Below are positions 53,440-62,577 of a DNA stretch of 64,000 nt, one piece after another (position 1 is the first letter of the stretch; every line of letters starts with the position of its first letter). Origin of the DNA: Alphaproteobacteria bacterium (lineage in GTDB: Bacteria; Pseudomonadota; Alphaproteobacteria; Rhodobacterales; Rhodobacteraceae); the NCBI GenBank assembly GCA_030427145.1, contig JAUHWT010000017.1, forward strand, positions 61,934 to 125,933, written 5' to 3'. The notes under the pieces were generated by a model. It had not been told where the DNA came from. It saw only the letters and a program-made list of their open reading frames with translations, and did not search any database. Position numbers and translations under genes: made by a program.

Positions 53440-55224
53440 TTACATCACTCCCGCCACGAAATGCCCCGGCGTGACCTCGACCATGTGATGCCGTCTGACC
53501 TCCGCGCCCACCGGATGCACCGGATTGGGCACGTCACCAGTCATGCGCAGCTCCGCCGCGCGCACATGATCCGGGTCCGGCACCGGCACCGCCGACATCA
53601 GCCGCCGCGTATAGGGATGGCGCGGATCGCCAAACACCTGCGCCCGGCTGCCCGTCTCAACAATCTGCCCCAGATGCATCACCGCCACCCGGTCCGAGAT
53701 GTTCTCCACCACCGCCATGTCATGGCTGATGAACAGCATCGCAATACCCATCTCATCCTTCAGCGTCCGCAGCAGATCGAGCACCCGCGCCTGCACCGAC
53801 ACGTCGAGCGCCGAGACACTCTCATCCGCGATGATCAGCTTCGGCGTCAGCGCCAGCGCCCGCGCGATACAGATCCTCTGCCGCTGCCCCCCGGAAAACT
53901 CATGCGGGTAGTTGTCCAGCTGCGCGGTGGTCAGCCCAACCCGCTCCATCAGCTCCCCCGCCCGCGCCCGGCGGCTGGCCGCGTCACCATCCCCGTGAAT
54001 GAGCAGCGGCTCGGCAATCTGCTCGCCCACCGTCATCCTCGGATCGAGCGCGGCCATCGGGTCCTGAAACACGATCTGCGTCGCCGCACTCAGCCGTCGC
54101 CGCGCCTCTGCCGTCATCAGACCCACGCGCTGCCCGGCCACATTGATCAGCCCCTCATGGGGCACCAGACCCACAATCGCCCGCGCAATCGTCGACTTGC
54201 CACAGCCGGATTCACCCACCAGCGAAAAGGTCTCGCCCCCGCGAATGTCGAGGCTCACCCCCTCCACCGCATGGACCCGGTGCGTCACCCGGTTCAGAAC
54301 CCCGCCCCGGATGTCAAAACGCACCTGCACGTCGCGCAGCTCCGCCACCACCGGCGCCGTCGTCCGGGCCACGGCCTCACCGCCCGTCCCCATCCGCGGC
54401 ACCGAAGCCAGCAGATCGCGGGTATACTGCTCCCGGGGCGCCTGGAAGATGCGCCGCGTGTCGCCCTCCTCCACCACCTGGCCCTGGCGCATGATCACCA
54501 CCCGGTCGGCATATTCCGCCACCACACCCATATCGTGCGTAATCAGCAAAATCGCCGTGCCCTGGGTCCTCTGCAAATCGCGCAGAAGCTCCAGAACCTC
54601 CCGCTGCACCGTCACATCGAGCGCCGTGGTCGGCTCATCCGCGATCAGAACCTCGGGCTTCAGCGCCAGCGCCATCGCGATCATCACCCTCTGGCGCATG
54701 CCCCCCGACAGCTCATGGGGATACTGCACCATCCGCCGTGCCGGTTCCGACAGCCGCACGGCCTTCAACGCCTGCAGCGCCTGCGCCTTCGCCGCCTTGC
54801 GCGACATGGGCGTGTGCGCCCGAATGGCTTCGATCACCTGGTTGCCCACAGTCATCACCGGGTTCAGGCTCGTCATCGGCTCCTGGAAAATCATCGCGAT
54901 ACGGTTGCCCCGCACCCGCCGCAGACCGGCATCGGACAGCCCGGTCAGAACCTGGTCCCCCAGCCGGATCTCCCCGCCCGTCACACTCACGCCGGGAGGC
55001 GGCAAAAGCCCCATGATCGAGAGCGACGTGATCGACTTTCCCGACCCGCTCTCCCCGGCAATTGCCAGGGTCTCTCCACGCCTCACATCAAAACCGATGC
55101 CCTTCACCAGGGGCACAGGCCCGCCCTCCCCGCGCGCGGCCACGTGAAGCCCGCGCACGGAAAGGACCGTCTCCGCGCCGTCAGTCACCTGCGCAACATC
55201 CGGCATGACCGCTTCCGCCGTCAT
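53440..55224 (-). CDS. Fused dipeptide ABC transporter ATPase (DppD-DppF type)
   Basis: 594 residues containing two complete ATPase domains. First: GESGSGKS, LSGGMRQRVMIAMAL, VLIADEPTTALDVT, LLITHDMG. Second: GESGCGKST, FSGGQRQRICIARAL, LIIADESVSALDVS, LFISHDMA. Both end with oligopeptide-type linkers. It energises the permeases at 57830-59640. It overlaps fmdA by 4 bp (ATGA) and is the last gene of the amide operon. The first Walker B has DEP and the second DES, as is usual in DppF-like domains. Confidence 0.92.
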   Translation of the reverse strand: MTAEAVMPDVAQVTDGAETVLSVRGLHVAARGEGGPVPLVKGIGFDVRRGETLAIAGESGSGKSITSLSIMGLLPPPGVSVTGGEIRLGDQVLTGLSDAGLRRVRGNRIAMIFQEPMTSLNPVMTVGNQVIEAIRAHTPMSRKAAKAQALQALKAVRLSEPARRMVQYPHELSGGMRQRVMIAMALALKPEVLIADEPTTALDVTVQREVLELLRDLQRTQGTAILLITHDMGVVAEYADRVVIMRQGQVVEEGDTRRIFQAPREQYTRDLLASVPRMGTGGEAVARTTAPVVAELRDVQVRFDIRGGVLNRVTHRVHAVEGVSLDIRGGETFSLVGESGCGKSTIARAIVGLVPHEGLINVAGQRVGLMTAEARRRLSAATQIVFQDPMAALDPRMTVGEQIAEPLLIHGDGDAASRRARAGELMERVGLTTAQLDNYPHEFSGGQRQRICIARALALTPKLIIADESVSALDVSVQARVLDLLRTLKDEMGIAMLFISHDMAVVENISDRVAVMHLGQIVETGSRAQVFGDPRHPYTRRLMSAVPVPDPDHVRAAELRMTGDVPNPVHPVGAEVRRHHMVEVTPGHFVAGVM

Positions 55225-56180
55225 TCAAAAACGCACCGCGGGAAGTAGAAGCTGACAACCCAGTTGGGCATGTCCACGATCTCGGAAATTCGCAGATCCC
55301 CACAGGTCGACACCAGCATGTAGGCGTCCACCGCCGCCATGCCCCGCGTCTTACAGAGGAAATCAATCATCCCCGACACCGCGTCCCGGCTCGCCGCCAT
55401 CAGGTCCGGCCCGATGCCCGTGGTCACCTCATACCCCTTCGCGTCGAGATGCCGCGTCACCGGCCCCGGTGTGGTGAACCGCGGCATTTTCAGCCCCGCA
55501 TCCTTCACCAGATCGAGGGTCACAACAACATCCATCGGGCTCTCAATGGCGGTGCCACAGACCTCGCCATCACCCTGGGCGGCATGGGTGTCCCCAATGC
55601 TGAAGAGCGCCCCCGCAACCTCCACCGGAAGGTAGAGAACCGACCCCGCCGCCAGATCGCGGATGTCGAGGTTCCCCCCAACCCGCCGCGGCGGCACGAC
55701 GGAATGCAGCCCGTCCTCGGCCAGCGCATTGCCAATGGTCCCGGCAAAGGGCTTGAGCGGCACCCGCCCCTCGGACCCGAACATCGCCGGCGCCATCGTG
55801 TTTGGCTCATAGCTCCACACATGCAGGGCCGGATCGGTGAACTGGTCCGCAAGCAGACCAAAACCCGGAATATTCGCGGTCCAGCCCCAGCCCTTGCCGT
55901 CCTGCGGCTGCGGCGCGAAGCTGTCGAGCGTGATTTTCAGCGCATCACCCGGCTCCGCCCCGTCAACGAGGATCGGCCCGGAGACCGGATTGATCTTGCC
56001 AAAATCGAGCGCCACAACATCCTCGACCGTGGACGACGGACCAAGCTGGCCCGCCGAACTGTCATGGCAGTGAAATTTGATTGTCTGTCCCGGCTCCACC
56101 GTCTCGACCGGGGCAAACGAGTTGTCCCAGCCGAAATGATGCTGTGCGCCGTGGATCGTGTAATCGCACGCCTTGCACAT
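55221..56180 (-). CDS. fmdA: Acetamidase/formamidase family enzyme
   Basis: 319 residues of the FmdA/AmdA family, which hydrolyse formamide or short amides to the acid and ammonia. Visible features: VEPGQTIKFHCHDSSAGQLG, the metal-binding GDTHAAQGDGEVCGTAIE region and the C-terminal MLVSTCGDLRISEIVDMPNW. It lies between the binding-protein gene and the ATPase gene of a peptide-type ABC transporter in an AmiC/ANTAR-controlled operon, so an imported amide is probably its substrate. Confidence 0.9.
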   Translation of the reverse strand: MCKACDYTIHGAQHHFGWDNSFAPVETVEPGQTIKFHCHDSSAGQLGPSSTVEDVVALDFGKINPVSGPILVDGAEPGDALKITLDSFAPQPQDGKGWGWTANIPGFGLLADQFTDPALHVWSYEPNTMAPAMFGSEGRVPLKPFAGTIGNALAEDGLHSVVPPRRVGGNLDIRDLAAGSVLYLPVEVAGALFSIGDTHAAQGDGEVCGTAIESPMDVVVTLDLVKDAGLKMPRFTTPGPVTRHLDAKGYEVTTGIGPDLMAASRDAVSGMIDFLCKTRGMAAVDAYMLVSTCGDLRISEIVDMPNWVVSFYFPRCVFE

Positions 56181-56185
56181 GGTTC

Positions 56186-57802
56186 TTACTCGGTCACGTA
56201 GATGTAGTCATAGTTGACCGGGATCGACACCGGATCGACGAACAGGCTGTCATCCCCGCTGATGCGCGCGGATTTCATGGTGTAGCGCTGCTCGTTGAAC
56301 ACCGGCACCCAGGGCGCCTGCTCCATCACCGACATGTAGACATCCGACCACATCTGAAGCCGCTCCGGCGCACTCGGATCGAGCATGCTGTCGGCTTCCG
56401 TCGCGGCCGCGTCAATTTCCGCGTCACAGAACTTCGCCCAGTTCCAGCCGCCCTCCTCGGCACCGGCACACCCCAGGATGGGTCCGAAGAAGTTGGAGGG
56501 ATCGGGGAAATCCGCAATCCACGCCATGCCACCGGACCAGACCATCGGCGCGGTTCCCGCACCCCCGGCCTCAATCACGTTGGCCTGCGCCAGCGACTGG
56601 ATCGCCGCATCCACACCAATCGCCGCCAGATCCTGCTGGATCGCCTGGGCAATCCGCGGGTTCGGGTCGGTGTTCATGACGTAAAGCTCGGTCTCAAAAC
56701 CGTCGCCAAACCCGGCCTCGGCCAGCAGAGCCTTCGCGGCCTCTACGTCATAAGCATACCCGTCATAGCCCTCGGTATAGCCCGGCATGGACGGCGGCAA
56801 AGGCTGGTTCGCCGGCACCGCGCGACCGTTGATGATCTGGGTGATGCGCTCCTTGTTGATCGCCATGTTGATGGCCTTGCGCACATCCACGTTGTCGAGC
56901 GGCGGAATGGTCACGTTGAGCGTGATGTAACCGGTCTGAAGCTGACCGCCCTCAACCACGCGCGCGGCCTGCTCGGGATCGGCCATCACCTCCTGGAACT
57001 TCGCGGGCGGAATACCGTCACCGGGCACGTCCACCTCACCATTCTGCAGCCGCAGCAGCGCCACAATCGGCTCCTGGCCCACCTCGAACGTCACGCTGTC
57101 GAGATAGGGCAGCCCGTCGCGCCAGTAGTCCCCGTTCTTCGCGAACACCAGGCGCTGGCCAATCGTCCACTCGTCGAGCTTGAACGCACCCGTGCCCACC
57201 GGCATCTTGCCGAAATCGCCTTCCGCGGCATCCACCGCCTCCTGCGGCACGATGGAAGCGAAGTTCAGCGCCATCACATGCAGGAAGGTCGCATCCGGCC
57301 GCGAGAGTTTGATCTCCACCGTCTGCGGATCAATCACGCTCACACCGCTCAGCGTCTCCGCCTCGCCCGAGGCAATCGCGTCATAGCCCTCAATCGCGCC
57401 GAAGAAGCCCGCACCAGGCGACTGCGTCACCGGATTGGTCACACGGTCGAGCGAGTATTTCACGTCCTCCGCGGTCATCTCACGACCGTTGTGGAACTTC
57501 ACGCCCTCACGCAGCGTGAAGGTGAAGGTCATGCCGTCCTCGGACACCTCATAGCTCTCGGCCAGCCCCGGGCGCAGGTCGGTCGTGCCCGGCGCATAGT
57601 CCATCAGCCCGTCAAAGAGCGACTTGATCATGGACCAGTTCTGCCAGTCATAGCCAATCGCCGGATCGAGCGTGGCCACATCATCCTTGTAGGTGATGGT
57701 GATGTTGCCACCCGGCGTGGCGTTCGGGTCCAGTGTCTCCTGGGCCGCGGCGGGCAGGGCCAGCGCGGCCACAAGGGCGGTTGTCGCAAGCAGCTTTTTC
57801 AT
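56186..57802 (-). CDS. ABC substrate-binding protein, family 5 (amide/peptide)
   Basis: 538 residues with signal peptide (cleavage AAA-Q). Family 5 features: TITYKDDVATLDPAIGYDWQ, FTLREGVKFHNGREMTAEDVKYSL and VPVFNEQRYTM near the C-terminus. Binding component of the transporter encoded beside it. Likely brings an amide or amide-containing peptide to the formamidase. Unlike the orphan protein at 31751, it has a Sec rather than a Tat signal. Confidence 0.9.
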   Translation of the reverse strand: MKKLLATTALVAALALPAAAQETLDPNATPGGNITITYKDDVATLDPAIGYDWQNWSMIKSLFDGLMDYAPGTTDLRPGLAESYEVSEDGMTFTFTLREGVKFHNGREMTAEDVKYSLDRVTNPVTQSPGAGFFGAIEGYDAIASGEAETLSGVSVIDPQTVEIKLSRPDATFLHVMALNFASIVPQEAVDAAEGDFGKMPVGTGAFKLDEWTIGQRLVFAKNGDYWRDGLPYLDSVTFEVGQEPIVALLRLQNGEVDVPGDGIPPAKFQEVMADPEQAARVVEGGQLQTGYITLNVTIPPLDNVDVRKAINMAINKERITQIINGRAVPANQPLPPSMPGYTEGYDGYAYDVEAAKALLAEAGFGDGFETELYVMNTDPNPRIAQAIQQDLAAIGVDAAIQSLAQANVIEAGGAGTAPMVWSGGMAWIADFPDPSNFFGPILGCAGAEEGGWNWAKFCDAEIDAAATEADSMLDPSAPERLQMWSDVYMSVMEQAPWVPVFNEQRYTMKSARISGDDSLFVDPVSIPVNYDYIYVTE

Positions 57803-57829
57803 TTTTCCTACTTTCTCTCCTGTTGAAAC

Positions 57830-58750
57830 CTATCGAATGCGAATTCTTGGATCGACCAGCGGCGTGATCAGATCAGCGAGCAGATTGCCCAGCACGATAG
57901 CGCAGGCGGACACGAGCGTGACGCCCATGATGATTGGAATGTCGACGCGCTGGATGGCCTGCCAGGCGAGCTGACCAATGCCCGGCCAGCCGAACACGCC
58001 CTCCACCACCACGATGCCGCCCATGAAAATCCCGATATCGATCCCGATCATGGCAATGATCGGCAGGATCGCGTTGGGCATGGCATGGCGCAGGATCACC
58101 CGCCCCCGCGTCAGCCCCTTGGCGCGCGCCGTCCGCACAAAATCCGAGCGCAGCACCTCAACCATGCTCGAGCGCATCATCCGCGCGTACCAGCCCGACC
58201 CCAGCACCCCGAGTGTCATGGCCGGCAAAACCAGATGCGCCGCCGTGCCGTAGCCGCCAATCGGAAACCACCCCAGCTTGACCGCAAACACGTAGAGAAG
58301 CAGCAGAGCCACCACGAACTGCGGCGCGGAAACCGTCACGAACGACGTCATCATCAGCGAGTTGTCAATCGACCGCCCGCGCCACAGCGCCGCAATCACA
58401 CCCATGGTCAGACCGATGCACAGCTCCGCAAAGATCCCCGCCGCCATCAGCAGGAGCGACGCGGGAAGACGCGCGGCAATCAGTGTCGCCACATCCGTCT
58501 TCTGCAGGTAACTCCGGCCCATATCCCCCTGGAACAGCCCGGCCATGTAACGCCAGTACTGCACCAGAAACGGCTGATCGAGACCAAGCTGTTCGCGGAT
58601 GTTCGCCACCGTCTGCGGCGTGGCCGAACGCCCCGCGATCTGTCGCACCGGATCGGCGGGCAGCACATAGAGCAGGAAGAACGTGATAAACGACACGCCC
58701 AGCAGGATCAGCATCGCCTGCACCAGGCGCCGTACCGCATAGCCCGCCAT
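57830..58750 (-). CDS. Dipeptide ABC permease, DppB type
   Basis: 306 residues with six helices; starts MAGYAVRRLVQAMLILLGVSFITFFLLYVLPADPV, of which RRLVQAMLILLGVSFITF and the LPADPVRQIAG segment are diagnostic. EAA-type loop around RTARAKGLTRGRVILRHAMPN. Shares a base with the upstream permease stop (TGATG). Pairs with the DppC-type subunit. Confidence 0.93.
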   Translation of the reverse strand: MAGYAVRRLVQAMLILLGVSFITFFLLYVLPADPVRQIAGRSATPQTVANIREQLGLDQPFLVQYWRYMAGLFQGDMGRSYLQKTDVATLIAARLPASLLLMAAGIFAELCIGLTMGVIAALWRGRSIDNSLMMTSFVTVSAPQFVVALLLLYVFAVKLGWFPIGGYGTAAHLVLPAMTLGVLGSGWYARMMRSSMVEVLRSDFVRTARAKGLTRGRVILRHAMPNAILPIIAMIGIDIGIFMGGIVVVEGVFGWPGIGQLAWQAIQRVDIPIIMGVTLVSACAIVLGNLLADLITPLVDPRIRIR

Positions 58751-59640
58751 CAGTTCGACCCCCGCAAGGTCGGGTCCAGCACGTCGCGCAGCGCATCCCC
58801 CACCAGGTTAAACGCCAGCGCCAGCACGACAATCGCGGCACCCGGGAAGAACACCAGCCAGGGCGCGGACTGAAAATAGGTCTGGTTCTCGAAGATGATG
58901 TTGCCCCAGCTCGGCGTCGGCGGCTGAACCCCAACCCCGAGATAGGACAGCGTCGCCTCCAGCAGAACCGTCGTCGAAATCCCCAACGTGCCCCAGACCA
59001 CAATCATCGGGATCAGATGCGGCAGGATATGCTTGAACACGATCCGCGGCGTCGACGCCCCCAGCGTGCGCTCGGCGGCAATGAAATCCCGCTCCGTCAG
59101 CGCCGTGGTCTCGGTATAGATCACCCGCGCCGTCTGCACCCAGTTCACCATCGCGATAACAAAGGCCACGATCCACAGAGACGGCTGAAAAATCGCCGCG
59201 AGGCAAATCGCCAGCAAAAGTGCGGGAAACGCCATCATCAGATCCGTGAACCGCATCAGCACGCTGCCGATCCAGCCCCGAAAGAACCCGGCCACCAGAC
59301 CGATCAGCGTCCCGATCACCAGGGCAATACCATTTGCGACCACACCAATTATCAAACTGGTACGCGCCCCATAGAGCAGCCGGCTCAGCAGATCCCGCCC
59401 CAGAAGGTCCGTTCCCAACAGGAAATCACCCCCCGGCGGCAACGGCTCACCATAGAGCGACAGCCCCTCAAAATGCTGCTCAAACGGATCGTAGGGCGCA
59501 ATCCACGGCGCCAGAATGGCCGAGCCCACCATCAGAACCACAATCGCCATGCCAAACAGCGCCAGCTTGCGACGGCGCAGCCGCGCCCAGACACCATCGG
59601 GCCGCCGCACCGCCGCCGGGGTCACCGCCACGTCGCTCAT
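58750..59640 (-). CDS. Dipeptide ABC permease, DppC type
   Basis: 296 residues with N-terminal RRRKLALFGMAIVVLMVG, LGTDLLGRDLLSRLLYGARTSL and an EAA loop with ERTLGASTPRIVFKHILPH. Overlaps the ANTAR regulator gene by 4 bp. Second permease subunit of the amide/peptide importer. Confidence 0.93.
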   Translation of the reverse strand: MSDVAVTPAAVRRPDGVWARLRRRKLALFGMAIVVLMVGSAILAPWIAPYDPFEQHFEGLSLYGEPLPPGGDFLLGTDLLGRDLLSRLLYGARTSLIIGVVANGIALVIGTLIGLVAGFFRGWIGSVLMRFTDLMMAFPALLLAICLAAIFQPSLWIVAFVIAMVNWVQTARVIYTETTALTERDFIAAERTLGASTPRIVFKHILPHLIPMIVVWGTLGISTTVLLEATLSYLGVGVQPPTPSWGNIIFENQTYFQSAPWLVFFPGAAIVVLALAFNLVGDALRDVLDPTLRGSN

Positions 59641-60242
59641 TTTTTCTCACCTTTGGGCCGTACCATCCGCAGCGGTTTGCCCGCCAAAATCCGCGCGGCC
59701 GCCTCCTCCAGGCCCACCCGCGCATCCATCGCCTGACGGCGCAACTCGGCATAGGCCTCCTCTTCCGAGCCCATAACGTCGATGAGCTGCACCACCGCGC
59801 GCACCACCGTCTGCCGCTCGCCCAGCCTGCGCCGCAGATCCGCCGCCTCGGACACCAGCGAGCGCCGCGCCTCAAACGAATGCCGCGCAATCAGAAGCGC
59901 GCTGTAGACCCCGCCATCGCCCACGGGCTTGAGGATCTGCGCACTCGCCCCGGTGGACAGCGCCCACTCAACCCGGCCCGGCGCCTCCGATCCGATCAGC
60001 GCGATCATCGGCATGGGCGGCTGCCCCTTGGGCCAGGGAAACTGCTCGTCAAAGCCCATATCCGCGTCGAAAAACACGAAGTCCGCCGCCAGCGCGTCCG
60101 CCTTCAACTCCGGCCAGCAGGTCTCCACATGCAGACCCACCGCCTGAAGCTGCCGCGTCAGGGCCGTCACGACCGCATGGGGCCGGTGCAAAATCACCGC
60201 CCGCGCCCCGCCAAGATCGGCTATGCGCACGCCCCGGCTCAC
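59637..60242 (-). CDS. amiR: ANTAR-domain antiterminator, AmiR-like
   Basis: 201 residues: a pseudo-receiver domain (VILHRPHAVVTALTRQL, FVFFDAD) without the usual phosphorylatable set, a coiled-coil stretch (ARRSLVSEAADLRRRLGERQ) and a C-terminal ANTAR helix bundle (AYAELRRQAMDARVGLEEAA). This is the AmiR/NasR layout, in which the ANTAR domain binds nascent RNA and prevents termination. It overlaps amiC by 4 bp, and an intrinsic terminator in the operon leader is the predicted target. Confidence 0.88.
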   Translation of the reverse strand: MSRGVRIADLGGARAVILHRPHAVVTALTRQLQAVGLHVETCWPELKADALAADFVFFDADMGFDEQFPWPKGQPPMPMIALIGSEAPGRVEWALSTGASAQILKPVGDGGVYSALLIARHSFEARRSLVSEAADLRRRLGERQTVVRAVVQLIDVMGSEEEAYAELRRQAMDARVGLEEAAARILAGKPLRMVRPKGEKK

Positions 60243-61318
60243 CGGATCACCCTCAGTTTCGGCGTGGTCCCTTTCGGCCGCGGCTGCGTCAGATACGGAT
60301 CACCGGGAAGAACCCCGCCATCCTCGATCACCCGGAACGTGCCCTCACGCACCTGCGCGATCAGCGCGGGCTGGTGGCAGTGATGGGTCTTCGCATCAAT
60401 CCCGCTGCGCAGCCCGACCGGCGATTTCAGGAGCGCCGCGATGTTCTGCGCGTCACTCTCCGGCGCATGTTCCAGAAGGTTTGCCAGCGCATGCACCGCC
60501 CGGCTCGCCGCCGCCTCGTGACTGCTGCCGAACGCGCCATTTCCGTCCCGGAAATACGGCCCCGCCGCCACCAGACCCTCGGCCGCCTCCGGCCCGATCT
60601 CGTCCAGTTCGCACTCCGTCAGATTGCACGACAGAACCGGGCAGCTCTCCGGCCGGAACCGCGCATCCTCCCGGCCCAGCTCCGCATAGGCCTGCAAAAA
60701 CGCGTAAGACGACGGCCCGATCAGTGAGTTGATGATGAAATCCGGCGCGGTCGCCCGCACCTCCTCGATCATACGGTCAATATCCGTGGACCCGATGGGC
60801 AGATACCGCTCGCCCAAAACCTCACCGCCGCGCGCGTGCATCGTCTCCCGCGCCAGCCGGTTGATCTCCCAGCCCCAGATGTAGTTGCTGCCCACCAGAT
60901 ACCCGCGCGGCCCGTAAGCCGGCATGCACCAGTCGAGCAGCGGCAACAGATGCTGGTTGGGGCAGGAATGCAGGTAAACCACATGATCCGACGCCTCGAA
61001 CCCCTCATAGGGCACCGCATACCACAGCGTCCCGTCGAATTTTTCCAGCGTCGGAATGACCTCCTTGCGGCTCCACGAGGTCACGCAGCCAATAATGTGA
61101 TGCGCCTCCGTGTCCCGCAGAATTTCCTTACAGAGCGGCCCGTAGAGATCCACGTTCCCCCCCGGATCCCGCTCCACCGCCTCAAACGCAATCCGGCGGC
61201 CCGGATCCGCATTGATCTTCGCAATCGCCCCCAGGGCGCCGGTGCGGCAGGCGTCACTGATACGGGCGTAACTGCCACTTCTCGAATAGAGCAGACCAAG
61301 TGCAACGGTGCGTTTCAA
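60239..61318 (-). CDS. amiC: AmiC-like amide sensor (periplasmic-binding-fold regulator)
   Basis: About 359 residues of the urea/short-chain amide binding-protein fold without a signal peptide, as expected for cytosolic AmiC. Opening KRTVALGLLYSRSGSYARI, GCVTSWSRKEVIPTLEK, YLVGSNYIWGWEINR and the C-terminal HHCHQPALIAQV segment match the family. AmiC holds AmiR inactive until an amide binds. The frame reaches an ATG at 61354, but that ATG lies within the leader terminator, so I choose the TTG at 61318 downstream. It is first in the operon. Confidence 0.85.
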   Translation of the reverse strand: MKRTVALGLLYSRSGSYARISDACRTGALGAIAKINADPGRRIAFEAVERDPGGNVDLYGPLCKEILRDTEAHHIIGCVTSWSRKEVIPTLEKFDGTLWYAVPYEGFEASDHVVYLHSCPNQHLLPLLDWCMPAYGPRGYLVGSNYIWGWEINRLARETMHARGGEVLGERYLPIGSTDIDRMIEEVRATAPDFIINSLIGPSSYAFLQAYAELGREDARFRPESCPVLSCNLTECELDEIGPEAAEGLVAAGPYFRDGNGAFGSSHEAAASRAVHALANLLEHAPESDAQNIAALLKSPVGLRSGIDAKTHHCHQPALIAQVREGTFRVIEDGGVLPGDPYLTQPRPKGTTPKLRVIR

Positions 61319-61334
61319 GAGACCCCCAGAAACC

Positions 61335-61384
61335 AAAAAGCCCCGCCCCCACATCTGCCATGGGACAGGATGTCGGGTCGGGGC
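61335..61384 (-). terminator. Leader intrinsic terminator (attenuator) of the amide operon
   Basis: On the minus strand GCCCCGACCCGACAT (61384-61370) pairs with ATGTGGGGGCGGGGC (61354-61340) with two internal mismatches across a 15-nt loop, followed by TTTTTGG. It lies between the expected promoter and amiC, as in AmiR-regulated amidase operons. The ANTAR protein encoded in the operon is the predicted antiterminator. Confidence 0.75.
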
Positions 61385-61721
61385 GCGAATGCCGATCGGC
61401 GTTGAGCCGGATGTGCATCCAGACTGTCGCCAGTTTTCAAATCGGTCAAGTCAGAGGGCGCTCAACGCCCCGTATCAGGCAAAACCACCAAATTTGCCTC
61501 AAAAAAGTGCGGAAATTTTGCAGTCAGCCCAATTCCAGACCTGTCTGCAGACCATTTTTCACCCATTTTTCCCCGAATCGCCACCCGCCGGTCACACAGC
61601 GGCGTGCCGAATCGGGGCGCCCATATGCTCCGGACCGCCGGTTCGCGCGAAAAACAAAGCGGAAACGGCACCGGTTTGGCGTCCAATTGACTAATGGAAA
61701 ACTTGTGCCAGATTTACGCCA
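61385..61721. other. Divergent regulatory region between amiC and the LuxR gene
   Basis: 337 bp without a gene. It must hold the promoter and the untranslated leader of the amide operon plus the luxR promoter. Several small inverted repeats (for example GGATGCACATCC near 61410) could be ANTAR RNA hairpins, but none shows an unambiguous hexaloop with the expected A and G positions. The middle part (61490-61570) is AT-rich. Confidence 0.5.
61536..61552. promoter_or_regulatory. Overlapping palindromes CAGAC-CT-GTCTG and GTCTGCAGAC
   Basis: CAGACCTGTCTG (61536-61547) and GTCTGCAGAC (61543-61552) overlap, giving three GTCTG-type half sites. They lie 170 bp upstream of the LuxR-type gene and resemble LuxR-family targets; the regulator may bind here. 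Speculative. Confidence 0.35.
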
Positions 61722-62486
61722 ATGTACGACACCCCATCTGAAAACCTGTACGGCCTGCACCACGGCATGCCTCTCGATCTGGCCATGGACCTGGTCCGCG
61801 ACGCCCTCACTCCGGCGGGCTTTAACGTGTTCACCTACGACTACTCACCCGTCCCGCTCACCCATGACGGCGGCTTTATCCTTCCCACGGTCTTCGACAT
61901 GCGCAACGCGCCCGACGACATGGAAGGTCTCTGGTGCTCGGAAGGCTACTACGGATGGGACCCTGTCATGGAAGCCTCCCGCCATGTCACCTGTCCCTTC
62001 ACCTGGTCCCATCGCGGCCGCCAGAGCGCCATCATGGACAAAATAATGTCGAAGCGTCACCGCCCCGTGGTGGATTACCTCTGCGACACGGGCATGGACT
62101 GCGGCATCACCGTGCCCATCCCCAACCCGGACGGCGCGCTCGCGACCTTCACGGCCATCTGCCGCGATCCCATGGACAAGTCCGGGATTGACCGGCACCT
62201 CTCGTCTGTCGGCCATCTTGCTCATATGCTCCACGACGCGATTCATCCCGGCTTCAAACCCCATGAACTGCGCACCCCGCACGTGCAGCTGACCCCCCGC
62301 GAAACCCAGTGCCTGCGCCTCTGCGCCCACGGCATGACCACGAAGGAAATCGCCTGGGAGCTCAGCCGCTCCATCCCCACAGTGACCCTGCATCTCACCT
62401 CGGCCACGAAGAAACTCGGCGCGCGCAACCGCAACCACGCGGTCACCCTTGCCGCACACTACCGCCTGCTCAATCCGAACGCCTGA
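61722..62486 (+). CDS. LuxR-type regulator with autoinducer-binding-like domain
   Basis: 254 residues. The N-terminal domain has the AHL-binding pattern: Trp71, Tyr76/77, Asp80-Pro81 and Trp95 (GYYGWDPVMEAS...CPFTW), then a C-terminal LuxR HTH (LTPRETQCLRLCAHGMTTKEI...TVTLHLTSATKKLGARNR). No luxI-type synthase is in the window, so it is a LuxR solo here. It is divergent from the amide operon across a 403 bp region and could control it or quorum functions elsewhere. Confidence 0.88.
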   Translation: MYDTPSENLYGLHHGMPLDLAMDLVRDALTPAGFNVFTYDYSPVPLTHDGGFILPTVFDMRNAPDDMEGLWCSEGYYGWDPVMEASRHVTCPFTWSHRGRQSAIMDKIMSKRHRPVVDYLCDTGMDCGITVPIPNPDGALATFTAICRDPMDKSGIDRHLSSVGHLAHMLHDAIHPGFKPHELRTPHVQLTPRETQCLRLCAHGMTTKEIAWELSRSIPTVTLHLTSATKKLGARNRNHAVTLAAHYRLLNPNA

Positions 62487-62577
62487 GATGTCCAGGAACC
62501 TATAAGTTTACCTGGGTATTTTTCCGATGAATTCCGTGCCTAAGCTTCCCCATTGCGAACAGGGGACACGAAACGCG

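Noticed and set aside
53398..55248. 616-residue open frame opposite the dipeptide ATPase
   Set aside because: Shadow of the GC-rich ATPase gene: His/Arg/Pro composition and no recognisable motif.
55221..56180. Formamidase as the missing kynurenine formamidase for kynA-kynU
   Set aside because: It belongs to the FmdA/AmdA amide family and lies in the AmiC-controlled operon 33 kb away; KynB is a different family.
61385..61500. Definite ANTAR hexaloop hairpins in the amiC leader
   Set aside because: Several short stems exist but none shows the required A and G positions in a six-base loop by eye.
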